A stretch of 64,000 bases of DNA from Aliitabrizicola sp041905595 (GTDB lineage: Bacteria; Pseudomonadota; Alphaproteobacteria; Rhodobacterales; Rhodobacteraceae). The stretch covers positions 1 to 64,000 of the forward strand of contig JAYRKT010000014.1 of the NCBI GenBank assembly GCA_041905595.1, in the 5' to 3' direction. Each line of letters opens with the position of its first letter. The first letter of the stretch is position 1. A model generated the notes under the pieces. It was not told the origin of the DNA. It did no database searches and worked only from the letters and a program-made list of their open reading frames with translations. This document shows positions 8,496 through 17,158 of this stretch, in pieces. A program made the position numbers and the translations under genes.

Positions 8496-9872
8496 ATGGA
8501 CACGCTGCTGTTGTCCCGCATCCAGTTCGGCGCGAACATCTCGTTCCACATCCTGTTTCCCTCTGTCTCGATTGCGCTTGGCTGGGTGCTGCTGGTCTTT
8601 CGGCTGCAGCTCGCGCTGACCGGTGACAGCAAGTGGCAGCGCGCCTACCAGTTCTGGGTGAAGATCTTTGCCCTGACCTTTGGCCTCGGCGTTGTCTCCG
8701 GCATCACCATGTCCTTCCAGTTCGGCACCAACTGGCCCGGCTTCATGGAAACGGTGGGCAACGTCGCAGGACCGCTGCTGGGCTACGAGGTTCTGACGGC
8801 TTTCTTCCTCGAGGCGGGCTTCCTCGGGATCATGCTCTATGGCTCGAACCGTGTGCCGGGCTGGCTGCATGTGCTGGCGACGGTGCTCGTCGCGGTCGGC
8901 ACGACACTTTCGGCCTTCTGGATCATTGCGCTGAACAGCTGGATGCAGACGCCGACGGGCTACGAGATCATCGGCGGCGTCGCCCATGCGACGAGTTGGC
9001 GCGAGGTGATCTTCAATCCCTCGATGCCGTATCGCCTAGCCCACATGCTGCTGGCCAGTGCGATGACCGTCCTGTTCCTTGTCGCGGGGCTTTCGGCCTA
9101 TCGGCGCCTGCAGGGTGACCGCAGCCGCGAGGTGGTGGCCACGCTGAAAGGCGCGCTCGTCGCGGCGGCGGTGCTGATCCCGATGCAGATCTATGTGGGC
9201 GACGCCCACGGCCTGAACACGCTGGAATACCAGCCGCAGAAGATCGCCGCGATGGAAGGCAACTGGGAAACGGGTCCGGCCAAACCCCTGCTTCTGTTCG
9301 CAATTCCGGACGAGGAACAACGGCGCAACCTGTTCGAGATCGGCATCCCCCACGGCGCGTCGCTGATCCTGCGGCATGAATGGGACGGGGTCGTTCCGGG
9401 GCTCAACGACTACGTCTCGGCCGAAGGCGAGGTCCTGCATCCACCCGTGGCGCCGGTATTCTTTGCCTTCCGCATCATGGTGGGTATGGGGATGCTGATG
9501 CTGCTGGTGAGCTGGACCGGGGCATGGCTTTTGTGGCGGCGCGGGGTCGAGGGCCTGCCGCTCTGGTTCCTGCGGGTCACCACGGCGATGAGCCTTTCGG
9601 GCTGGGTCGCGGTGCTTGCGGGCTGGTACACGACCGAGATCGGACGCCAGCCCTGGCTCGTCTCGGGCCTGCTGAAGACCCAGGATGCCGTTTCACCGGT
9701 GGCGGCACCGATGGTTGCCTCGACGCTGATCGGTTACCTGACGCTCTATGTGGTGCTGCTGATTGCCTATGTGATGACGCTGCTCCATCTTGCGCGGCGT
9801 GCCGCCCATGGGCAGCGGCTGCCGCGCGACCCGCGCGACGTCGCGCCGCCCCCCCAGCAACCGGCGGAGTGA
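8496..9872 (+). CDS. cydA: Cytochrome bd ubiquinol oxidase subunit I (CIO type)
   Basis: A 458-residue, nine-helix membrane subunit carrying hemes b558, b595 and d; it oxidises ubiquinol and reduces O2 without pumping protons. The start at 8496 follows a strong AAGGAGG site and gives the usual MDTLLLSRIQFG N-terminus, with the heme His in the FHILFP segment. The GRQPW motif (in GWYTTEIGRQPW) and the periplasmic quinol-loop residues are present. At 458 residues it is clearly shorter than E. coli CydA (522), as expected for the short Q-loop, cyanide-insensitive (CioA) group. cydB follows with a 4-base gap. There is no cydX or cydCD in this window. Confidence 0.95.
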   Translation: MDTLLLSRIQFGANISFHILFPSVSIALGWVLLVFRLQLALTGDSKWQRAYQFWVKIFALTFGLGVVSGITMSFQFGTNWPGFMETVGNVAGPLLGYEVLTAFFLEAGFLGIMLYGSNRVPGWLHVLATVLVAVGTTLSAFWIIALNSWMQTPTGYEIIGGVAHATSWREVIFNPSMPYRLAHMLLASAMTVLFLVAGLSAYRRLQGDRSREVVATLKGALVAAAVLIPMQIYVGDAHGLNTLEYQPQKIAAMEGNWETGPAKPLLLFAIPDEEQRRNLFEIGIPHGASLILRHEWDGVVPGLNDYVSAEGEVLHPPVAPVFFAFRIMVGMGMLMLLVSWTGAWLLWRRGVEGLPLWFLRVTTAMSLSGWVAVLAGWYTTEIGRQPWLVSGLLKTQDAVSPVAAPMVASTLIGYLTLYVVLLIAYVMTLLHLARRAAHGQRLPRDPRDVAPPPQQPAE

Positions 9873-9876
9873 GCCG

Positions 9877-10881
9877 ATGTTCGACGATCCCGCCCTCTGG
9901 CTGCCTTTCGTCTTTGCCGCGCTGATGGGGCTGGCGATCCTGATCTACGTCATCCTCGACGGCTTCGATCTGGGGATAGGGATGCTGGTCATCCTGACCC
10001 CGCCCGAGGAGCGCGACACGCTGATCTCGACAATCGGCCCGTTCTGGGACGCCAACGAAACCTGGCTCGTTCTCGCTGTCGGGTTGCTGCTGGTTGCCTT
10101 CCCGATTGCGCATGGGGTGATCCTGACCGCGCTCTATGCCCCGGTCGCGCTGATGCTCTTCGGGCTGATCCTGCGCGGCGTGGCCTTCGAGTTCCGCGCC
10201 AAGGTCCCGTTCGAGCGCAAGGCCCGGTGGGATCTTGCCTTCTTCGCCGGCTCGGCGCTGGCCGCGGTGGCGCAGGGCTACATGCTCGGCATCTACATCA
10301 TGGGCTTGCAGGTCAACGCCCAGACCGTGCTGTTCTCGCTGATCGTCGCGGGGGCGCTGGCGGTGGCCTACAGCTTCATGGGCGCGGCGTGGCTGATCCT
10401 GAAGACCGGCGGGCCAATCCAGCTTAAGGCGATCACCTGGGCACGGCACGGGCTCTGGGGGCTGGTACTGGGGGTCGCCGCCGTGTCAGCGGCAACACCG
10501 CTCGTCAGCATCCGCATCTGGCAGAAATGGACCGAGTTGCCGGCGATGCTCTGGCTCTCGCCGCTGCCGATCTTGTCGCTCGCGCTCATCATCGGGCTTT
10601 GGCGGTTCCTGGCCACCCTGCCCCGCCCCGGGGATCGCGGCGCTGCCGTTCCCTTCCTGATGGGCGCGGGGCTGTTCCTGCTCGGCTTCATCGGGATGGC
10701 CTATTCCTTCTATCCCTATGTGGTGCCCGAGCGGCTGACGATCTGGCAGGCGGCATCCGCGCCCGAAAGCCTTCGGGTGATCCTGATCGGGGCGGTGATC
10801 GTGCTGCCGCTGATTGTGGGGTACACGGCGCTGTCCTACACCGTGTTCCGCGGCAAGGCGTCGAGCGAGGACATCCACTGA
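9877..10881 (+). CDS. cydB: Cytochrome bd ubiquinol oxidase subunit II (CIO type)
   Basis: A 334-residue hydrophobic subunit with 8-9 transmembrane segments, partner of CydA in the bd oxidase. The N-terminal segment YVILDGFDLGIGML and the following FWDANETWLV are highly conserved CydB signatures. The start at 9877 lies just after the cydA stop, with GGCGGAGTGAG upstream. Length is that of CioB-type proteins. It is convergent with the M20 amidohydrolase gene 15 bases away, where a small GGCGGC/GCCGCC hairpin may help end transcription of both. Confidence 0.95.
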   Translation: MFDDPALWLPFVFAALMGLAILIYVILDGFDLGIGMLVILTPPEERDTLISTIGPFWDANETWLVLAVGLLLVAFPIAHGVILTALYAPVALMLFGLILRGVAFEFRAKVPFERKARWDLAFFAGSALAAVAQGYMLGIYIMGLQVNAQTVLFSLIVAGALAVAYSFMGAAWLILKTGGPIQLKAITWARHGLWGLVLGVAAVSAATPLVSIRIWQKWTELPAMLWLSPLPILSLALIIGLWRFLATLPRPGDRGAAVPFLMGAGLFLLGFIGMAYSFYPYVVPERLTIWQAASAPESLRVILIGAVIVLPLIVGYTALSYTVFRGKASSEDIH

Positions 10882-10896
10882 GGCGGCGGACGACCG

Positions 10897-12063
10897 TCAG
10901 GCCGCCGGCATCCGGGTCTCGACCATGCCGGCATACCAGCTCGAGCCGAAGGGGATGACGTTGTCGTCGAAATTGTAGGCCGGGTGATGCACCATCGCCG
11001 TATCGCCATTGCCGACGAAGATATAGGCGCCGGGGCGTTCGTTCAGCATGAAGCTGAAATCCTCGGCCCCCATCAGCGGTGCGGCATCGGTGTCGACATG
11101 GCCCGAGACGGCACGGGCGACCTCGGCCGCGTAATCGGTGTTCTCGGGCGTGTTCATCGTGACCGGATAGCCGCGCGCGTAGGCGACCTCGCCCCGCGCG
11201 CCCATGGCAAGTGTCACGCCAGAGACGATGTCCGAGATGCGCTGCTCGACGAAGTCCTGCACGGCGTGGTCCATGGTGCGGACCGTCCCTTTCAGCTTGA
11301 CCACCTGCGGAATGACGTTATGCGCCGGGCTGTCGGTTTCGACCACGCAGACCGAGACGACCACCTGCTTCAGCGGATCGACATTGCGGCTGGCGATGGT
11401 CTGGAGCGCGACGATGACATGGGCCGCGACCACGGTCGTGTCGATGCAGTCATGGGGTTTGGCGGCATGGCCGCCCTTACCGGTGATGGTGATGTCGAAC
11501 TGGTCGGCCGCCGCCATCATCGCGCCGGGGCGGATGGCGAAATGGCCGACCGGGATGCCGGGCATGTTGTGCATCCCGTAGACTTCCTGCACGCCGAAGC
11601 GCTCCATCATCCCGTCCTTGACCATCTCGCGCCCGCCGCCGCCGCCTTCTTCCGCCGGCTGGAAGATCACGACGGCGGTGCCGTCGAAGTTCCGGGTCTC
11701 GGCCAGGTAGCGGGCGGCGCCCAGCAGCATGGCGGTGTGACCGTCATGGCCGCAGGCATGCATCTTGCCCTTGGTCTTCGAGGCATAGGGAACGCCGGTC
11801 TGCTCGATGATCGGCAGGGCATCCATGTCGGCGCGCAGGCCGATCACCCTTCCCCGCGAGTCGGACTTGCCCTTGATGACGCCGACGACGCCGGTGCGGC
11901 CGATCCCCTCGACCACCTCGTCGCAGCCGAACCCGCGTAGAAGTTCCGCCACCTTGCCAGCCGTCCGGTGCACGTCGAACAGAAGCTCGGGATGCTCGTG
12001 GAAATCCCGCCGCCAGGCGGTGATCTCGGGCAGGAGTTCGGCGAAACGGTTCTTGACGGGCAT
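10897..12063 (-). CDS. M20 family amidohydrolase (hippurate hydrolase/aminoacylase type)
   Basis: A 388-residue M20D metallo-amidohydrolase of the HipO/AbgB/IAA-amino-acid hydrolase group, cytoplasmic, cleaving N-acylated amino acids. Visible metal and catalytic motifs: RADMDALP, HACGHDGH (bridging Cys and His), FQPAEEGGGG, a GMHNMPG segment and the C-terminal HHPAYNFDD. The dimerisation lid contains GKGGHAAKPH. Start 12063 is chosen because of the AAGGAGA site just upstream; an ATG 39 bases earlier has none. The substrate cannot be inferred from context. A relic of a similar gene's 3' end sits on the far side of cydAB. Confidence 0.92.
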   Translation of the reverse strand: MPVKNRFAELLPEITAWRRDFHEHPELLFDVHRTAGKVAELLRGFGCDEVVEGIGRTGVVGVIKGKSDSRGRVIGLRADMDALPIIEQTGVPYASKTKGKMHACGHDGHTAMLLGAARYLAETRNFDGTAVVIFQPAEEGGGGGREMVKDGMMERFGVQEVYGMHNMPGIPVGHFAIRPGAMMAAADQFDITITGKGGHAAKPHDCIDTTVVAAHVIVALQTIASRNVDPLKQVVVSVCVVETDSPAHNVIPQVVKLKGTVRTMDHAVQDFVEQRISDIVSGVTLAMGARGEVAYARGYPVTMNTPENTDYAAEVARAVSGHVDTDAAPLMGAEDFSFMLNERPGAYIFVGNGDTAMVHHPAYNFDDNVIPFGSSWYAGMVETRMPAA

Positions 12064-12258
12064 TGGGATCTCCTTCCGGGCGACGGCCCGATGATCCGGC
12101 AATGGTGGGCGCTTTCCCGCGCGGCTTCAAGCCCGGGACAGCCCCCTGTCGCGGGGAATGACAGAGGCGGGCTGGCGTCGCCCGGATTCGCCGCCTAACT
12201 TCGTGCGAAAGTCCGCATCATCGCATCCGGGCTGGCCAACGCAGCGCGAGATCGTCTC

Positions 12259-14022
12259 ATGCCGAGCCTAATTTCCCCCGCCGTCGACGCCTTCCGAACG
12301 ACCCGCGCCGAGTTGGGCGTCATCGCGCGATCGCTGCGACACACGAAAGGCAAGCGCAACCTCGTCCTGCTTCTGGCCGGCATCGTTGGCGTCATCCTGG
12401 CCACCGCCGCCGCGCAGGTGCGGCTGAACGCCTGGAACCAGCCCTTTTACGACGCGATCGAGCGCAAGGACCTGCCGGGCTTCTTTCACCAGCTCTGGAT
12501 CTTCTTCGCGATCGCCGCGGCGCTGCTGGTCCTGAACGTGGCGCAGACCGGCGTGACGCAGATGATCGCCCTGACACTGCGCGATCTGGCGACACGCGAC
12601 CTGATCGGCATCTGGATGTCGGACAAGCGCGCGGCCCGCATCGCCCGGGAAGGCGAGATCGGCCGGAATCCCGACCAGAGGATGCATGCCGACACCCAGC
12701 ACCTTGCCGATGTCTCGACCGCACTTCTGGTCGGGTTCCTGCAATCGGCGGTCCTGCTTGTCAGCTTCATCGGGGTGCTGTGGGTGCTGTCCCGAGGCAT
12801 CGTCCTGACCTTCGACGGCACCAGCCTGCAGATCCCTGGCTACATGGTCTGGGCGGCGCTGCTTTATGCCTGCCTCGGGTCGGGCCTGTCCTGGCTCGCG
12901 GCGCGCCCGATCGTGCGACAGGAGGCCACGCACTATGCCCGCGAGGCCGAGATGCGCATCACCTTCGTGCGCGGGGTAGAACAGGCCGACGCCATCGCCC
13001 TGACCGGGGCCGAGGCCGATACGAGGCGGCGGCTTGAGGCGTCGCTGGCCAATGTCATGCAGATCCTCAAGGCGCTGGTCGTCACCCGCCTGCGGCTGAC
13101 CGTGGTCACGGCGGGCTACGGCTGGGTCGGCAACGTCGTGCCGATCATCGTCGCGGCCCCCGGCTATTTCAGCGGCAGCCTGACGTTCGGTGAACTCATG
13201 GTCGTGGCCGGCGCCTTCCGCCAGGTGCAGGGTGCACTTGGCTGGTTCGTCTCGAACACCGATGCCATAGCCGACTGGCGCGCGACGATGAACCGCGTCA
13301 TGGAGTTCCGCCGCGCGCTGCTCGCGATCGACAGCCACGATCCCGCGGGGGATCGGATCGACATGGCCCGCAACGACACGAACCATCTCGTGCTTGCCAA
13401 TCTCGAGGTGCACAACGCCTTTGGCCGCATCCGGGTCTGTGAACCCCGGCTCGAGATCGCGCCGGGCGAGCGCGTGCTCTTGCTGGGGCGCCCCCATGCG
13501 GGCAAGAGCACGCTTTTCAACGCCCTCGCCGGTCTTTGGGATCGCGGCAGCGGCAAGGTGCTCCTGCCCGTGGACGACCGCGTAAGCTACATGGCGCAGC
13601 GCCCCTATCTGCCGAGCGCGTCGCTGCGCGAGGTGCTAAGCCCCTCGGAAGACGAGCCAAGCGACAAGGACCTTGTCGGGGCGCTGACCCGGGTCGGCCT
13701 GGCGCATCTCGCCGGTGCCCTTGACCAGGTCCAGGACTGGGAAGAAGCGATGCCCGCCCCAGGCAAGCTGCGCCTCGGATATGCCCGGCTGCTGCTCGAA
13801 CGACCGAACTGGATCATCTCCGATGACGGCCTGGCCCCGGGGGACGAGGCGCTTCAGGACTTGCTGCTGTCGATCTTGTCGACGGAACTTGCGCAGACCG
13901 CGGTGATCGACATCTCCGACCGCCGGTTGCCAAGCGCCTTTTTTGACCGGATCGTCCGGCTTGCCTCTGCGGAAGGCCCGATGCCGTCAGTCGCGCCAGC
14001 AGAGGCAGTGACGGCCGCGTGA
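12259..14022 (+). CDS. SbmA/YddA-like ABC transporter with degenerate ATPase domain
   Basis: A 587-residue fusion of an SbmA/BacA-type membrane domain (about residues 1-340; the NPDQRMH motif is typical of this family) and an ABC ATPase domain (about 370-570). The family moves peptides, bleomycin or cobalamin across the inner membrane. A Walker A is kept (GRPHAGKST, near 13488), but three other sites are altered: the position of the LSxGQ signature reads PGKLRLGYA, the Walker B catalytic Glu is replaced (IISDDG, second Asp), and the switch His is Asp (DISDRR, 13918-13920). ATP turnover is therefore probably weak or lost. It is divergent from the M20 gene. Confidence 0.85.
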   Translation: MPSLISPAVDAFRTTRAELGVIARSLRHTKGKRNLVLLLAGIVGVILATAAAQVRLNAWNQPFYDAIERKDLPGFFHQLWIFFAIAAALLVLNVAQTGVTQMIALTLRDLATRDLIGIWMSDKRAARIAREGEIGRNPDQRMHADTQHLADVSTALLVGFLQSAVLLVSFIGVLWVLSRGIVLTFDGTSLQIPGYMVWAALLYACLGSGLSWLAARPIVRQEATHYAREAEMRITFVRGVEQADAIALTGAEADTRRRLEASLANVMQILKALVVTRLRLTVVTAGYGWVGNVVPIIVAAPGYFSGSLTFGELMVVAGAFRQVQGALGWFVSNTDAIADWRATMNRVMEFRRALLAIDSHDPAGDRIDMARNDTNHLVLANLEVHNAFGRIRVCEPRLEIAPGERVLLLGRPHAGKSTLFNALAGLWDRGSGKVLLPVDDRVSYMAQRPYLPSASLREVLSPSEDEPSDKDLVGALTRVGLAHLAGALDQVQDWEEAMPAPGKLRLGYARLLLERPNWIISDDGLAPGDEALQDLLLSILSTELAQTAVIDISDRRLPSAFFDRIVRLASAEGPMPSVAPAEAVTAA

Positions 14023-14269
14023 CTTCGGCCGCATCTTCAGATTTGTAGCGGTCTGTCCGGCCAAGAAGCTCGGTCATGCAGGCCCGAACCGGTGGCCGTC
14101 CGAAGGAATAACGCCAAAAAGCCGCGCCGAGGACGATCTAATAACGGGCGAATGACGTTCTGGGGCTCTGCCGCTCACTTCGCGCTGACGGGCCAGCGGT
14201 TAGCCTTCCCCTACGGCAACTCCGCAATTGGGCGGTGTTGGCCGTGTCCCCGGACCGGGAGGGTGGCGA

Positions 14270-15007
14270 ATGAACAGGGTTGCGATGGTCGCGATGGTGT
14301 CCCTGGCATCGATCCCGATGGCCCGCGCGTCCGAGTGCAGCGACGTTGCCCTGGTACTGGCCATTGATGCTTCAAGCAGCGTCGACGCGACGGAATTCGA
14401 CCTCCAGATTGCGGGGTATAGGGACGCGCTTTCCTCTCCCGAGGTCGGCGCCTCATTCCGCGAAGCCGGCAGCGTGCAGATCGCTGCGGTTTTCTGGGCA
14501 GACAGTGCCTATGCCCCGCAGGTCGTGCCCTGGCAGAAGATCAGCAATGCGCATGACCTCTCCGCATTCGCGACCACGCTGGCTTCGACCGAGCGCCGCG
14601 TGACCGGCAATACCGACATGGGGACGGGCCTGAAGGTGGCGCTTGATCTTTTCGACGACGATGCGGTCTGTGCAGAGCGCCTCGTCGTCGACATTTCCGG
14701 CGATGGCAGATCCACGATCACTGCCCGACGCAGCGGTGTCCCCAGCCTTGGCGCGGAACGCAAACGGGCCAGGGATCTTGGTGTCACCGTCAACGGGCTG
14801 GTTATCACCGGCGATGACAGTGGACTGGCCAGTTATTACCGCAGCGAAGTCGCGCTAGGCCTGATGTCGTTCGTGATGGAGTTGCAGGGCTTCGCGACCT
14901 TCCACGAGGCAATTGCGCAGAAGCTGATGCGCGAGGTCCTGGCCAACGTCCCGCAGCCGTCCGAACCTCCCGTGGCCGCCCCTGACAACAACCTTGCGAG
15001 ACTGTGA
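14270..15007 (+). CDS. DUF1194 / von Willebrand factor A domain protein, exported
   Basis: A 245-residue protein with a signal peptide (about residues 1-19, PMARAS) and a VWA fold. The MIDAS metal site DxSxS is seen as DASSSVD near residue 30, followed by a TDMGTGL segment and a VVDISGDG strand as in DUF1194 proteins. Such proteins probably bind partner proteins in the periplasm, but no function is established. Start 14270 follows GGGAGGG. The preceding 247 bases (14023-14269) show no gene. The DUF1127 gene downstream is separated by 90 bases and may be separately transcribed. Confidence 0.85.
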   Translation: MNRVAMVAMVSLASIPMARASECSDVALVLAIDASSSVDATEFDLQIAGYRDALSSPEVGASFREAGSVQIAAVFWADSAYAPQVVPWQKISNAHDLSAFATTLASTERRVTGNTDMGTGLKVALDLFDDDAVCAERLVVDISGDGRSTITARRSGVPSLGAERKRARDLGVTVNGLVITGDDSGLASYYRSEVALGLMSFVMELQGFATFHEAIAQKLMREVLANVPQPSEPPVAAPDNNLARL

Positions 15008-15097
15008 CGGGGTTCACAGTCATTCACGCACGAATCAGTCAAATTCATACCAAGGACAGCAAGAAAGTCCCCCAACCCAAGGAAACGGAGAACGAAA

Positions 15098-15319
15098 ATG
15101 GCTACCACCCCCGCTCAGACCTCCATGTTCGGCGTCATGTCGGTGCATCCTGTTTCGCTTATTCTCGGTCTCACCAGCATCTTCCGCCGCCAGAAGCGCC
15201 GCGATCAACTTGCCAAGGTCTACTCGGACCTGCTCCTGGCCGACGATCACATGCTGCGCGACATTGGCATGACCCGGCTCGACATCATCCGGATGCGCGA
15301 AGGCCTGTTCCGCACCTGA
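15098..15319 (+). CDS. DUF1127 small protein
   Basis: A 73-residue protein: a short hydrophobic N-terminal stretch, a basic linker (RRQKRRDQ) and the C-terminal DUF1127 motif LLADDHMLRDIGMTRLDI. DUF1127 proteins are abundant in alphaproteobacteria; the short arginine-rich ones have been tied to RNA metabolism and stress responses in Rhodobacter and Agrobacterium. Preceded by AACGGAGAACGAAA as ribosome-binding region. It is convergent with the Crp/Fnr-type regulator gene, 3 bases away. A second DUF1127 gene lies at 23653. Confidence 0.88.
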   Translation: MATTPAQTSMFGVMSVHPVSLILGLTSIFRRQKRRDQLAKVYSDLLLADDHMLRDIGMTRLDIIRMREGLFRT

Positions 15320-15322
15320 ACC

Positions 15323-15994
15323 TCAGCCCTCGTCGCTGCTTGCCAGTATCTGGAGGGGCACACGGTCCTTGATGGCCAGTGCCCCTCTCGGAAGCTCGAT
15401 CCACCCCTGCGCCCGCCACTGACCAAGGGTCTTGGCAACAGCCTCGCGGGTGGCGCCGGCAAAATCGGCAAGTTCCGCCTGTGACAGCGGAATGGTGCCG
15501 CCCCGGTCGGCATATTTCTCGGACAGATGCAGGATCCGCCGTGCAATCCGCGTCGGCAGGGGCTTGAAGGCCCGCTCTTCCAGCTTGTCGCTGATGTCAC
15601 GCAGCCGCGCGCAGAGAAGTTCGATGATCTCGACCGAAAGATCGGGTTCGTCGCGCAGACCGGCCAGAAAATCGCTCCGGCGCACACGCCGCAGCCGCAC
15701 GGCGCCAAGAGCCGTCGCATCGGCGGTCCGGCGCCCGGCGAAAAGACCGATCTCGCCGAAGACTTCCGGCGGCGTCAGGATTTCAAGTGCAAGCTTCCGC
15801 CCATCGACCGAAGTCACGCTGATCTCGATCTCGCCCTCGTCCAGAACGAAGATGCTGTCGGCCTCCTCATCCTTCTGGAACAGAAGCGTGCCCGCCGCAA
15901 GCTGGGTCTTGATCGACACGCGCTCCATGAGGCGCTGAAGCGCCGGCGACGCATGGAACAGGCTGGCGAGAGACCCAGCTTTCGGATCGGTCAT
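15323..15994 (-). CDS. Crp/Fnr family transcriptional regulator
   Basis: A 223-residue regulator with an N-terminal cyclic-nucleotide-binding-type beta-barrel (about residues 12-125; EVFGEIGLFAGRRTADATA is the phosphate-binding-cassette-like segment), a dimerisation helix, and a C-terminal winged helix-turn-helix (about 165-210; LSQAELADFAGATREAVAKTL). It has no N-terminal cysteine cluster, so it is not an oxygen-sensing FNR. The effector is unknown. Start 15994 is chosen for its GGAGGAAG site; longer starts upstream lack one. It stands alone, convergent with the DUF1127 gene. Confidence 0.88.
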   Translation of the reverse strand: MTDPKAGSLASLFHASPALQRLMERVSIKTQLAAGTLLFQKDEEADSIFVLDEGEIEISVTSVDGRKLALEILTPPEVFGEIGLFAGRRTADATALGAVRLRRVRRSDFLAGLRDEPDLSVEIIELLCARLRDISDKLEERAFKPLPTRIARRILHLSEKYADRGGTIPLSQAELADFAGATREAVAKTLGQWRAQGWIELPRGALAIKDRVPLQILASSDEG

Positions 15995-16259
15995 ATTGCT
16001 TCCTCCTCGCGCGGCCGGGCCGAACAGATTTCCGCCAGTCAGGACACCGTCATTCACCTGCGGCTCCAACGCAAGGGCCGTGGCCGGGCTTCTGCCGCGG
16101 ATTTTCCCTGTCGCGCCAACTGGCTGAACAGCAAAACCGGAAACAGTGCTTTTCCGCGAAACCGCGGATGCCCCATCTCCTGCCACAGACATGCCGGTTT
16201 GCGAACGAATCCGGCAGGCATTTGTTCAGCATGAAAGAAGCATACTGGATTTCCGAGTG

Positions 16260-16433
16260 ATGAGACTGTCTTCCCTGAAAGAGTTCTTCCAGATCAATCC
16301 CGAAGAGCGGATCACCAGCCTTGCGGCGATCTTCTGCGCCAGCCTGCTTGTGGGCCTGACCTGCCGCATCCTCTGGGTGGCCTTCGAAGGGCCGATCGAC
16401 CACCCCGCGCCTGTCGTGGCACAGGAACCCTGA
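16260..16433 (+). CDS. Putative small single-pass membrane protein
   Basis: A 57-residue reading frame with one clear hydrophobic segment of about 22 residues (around ITSLAAIFCASLLVGLTCRI) after a charged N-terminus and before a short Pro-rich tail. GTG-ATG codons at 16257 and 16260 are both possible starts and no strong ribosome-binding site is visible. It fills the space between the divergent Crp/Fnr-type gene and the convergent alaX gene (5 bases). I do not recognise a family; existence as a gene is plausible but unproven. Confidence 0.5.
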   Translation: MRLSSLKEFFQINPEERITSLAAIFCASLLVGLTCRILWVAFEGPIDHPAPVVAQEP

Positions 16434-16438
16434 TCCCG

Positions 16439-17158
16439 TCAGTCTGACAGGATCACCGCTACACGGCGGTTCTGACGTCCCTTCTTCTCGATCTTCCCGA
16501 TTTCGACGCGCCCGATTTCGCCCGTCCGCGCGACGTGGGTTCCCCCGCAGGGCTGAAGGTCGACCTGGTCTGCCCCTTCGCCGATCCGCACAAGGCGCAC
16601 GCGTCCCTGCCCCATCGGCGGCATCACCGACATGGTCTTGACCAACCCCGGATTTGCCAGAAGCTCGTCATCCGTGATCCAACTGTCCGTCACCGGTAGG
16701 TCGCGGTCGATCAGCGCATTCAGCCGGGTGTTCAGCGCGTCGATATCCTCGGGCGGATCCGGCATGTCGAAATCGAGCCGCCCCTTGTCCGCACCGATCT
16801 GCCCCCCGGTGACCGGCAACGGAATCACCACCGACAGAAGGTGAAGCGCCGTATGCACCCGCATGTGCCGATGGCGCCGTTCCCAGTCGAGAACCTGACG
16901 CAGCCGAGTTCCCGGCGCGGGCAGCGGCACTGGCTCGGCCGGTACCAGCGCGACTGCGCCCGCATCGGCCTTGACTGCCGTTGCGATCGCCGCCGATCCG
17001 CCGCCCCAGATCACCTGGCCGCTGTCGCCGGGCTGGCCCCCTGCCGTCGGATAGAACACCGACCGGTCGACAAGGATGCCCCCTTCCGGCGTGTAGCCGG
17101 TCACGACCGCTTCTGCTTCGCGCAGATAGGGGTCAATGCGGAACAGAAGCTCGGTCAT
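16439..17158 (-). CDS. Alanyl-tRNA editing protein (AlaX type)
   Basis: A 239-residue free-standing homologue of the AlaRS editing domain, which hydrolyses Ser-tRNA(Ala) or Gly-tRNA(Ala) in trans. An N-terminal beta-barrel (FYPTAGGQPGDSG, typical of AlaX) precedes the zinc-dependent editing core with HTALH (first two ligand histidines, about residue 100) and the later CGGTHV (Cys and His ligands, about residue 200). Length suits AlaX-M. The gene overlaps the 3' end of the upstream mscS-like gene by four bases, so it is the distal gene of cysK-mscS-alaX. Confidence 0.93.
   Translation of the reverse strand: MTELLFRIDPYLREAEAVVTGYTPEGGILVDRSVFYPTAGGQPGDSGQVIWGGGSAAIATAVKADAGAVALVPAEPVPLPAPGTRLRQVLDWERRHRHMRVHTALHLLSVVIPLPVTGGQIGADKGRLDFDMPDPPEDIDALNTRLNALIDRDLPVTDSWITDDELLANPGLVKTMSVMPPMGQGRVRLVRIGEGADQVDLQPCGGTHVARTGEIGRVEIGKIEKKGRQNRRVAVILSD

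Noticed and set aside
14092..14367. 91-codon frame between the ABC transporter and VWA genes
   Set aside because: Overlaps the start of the VWA gene in another frame and has no ribosome-binding site or known motif.
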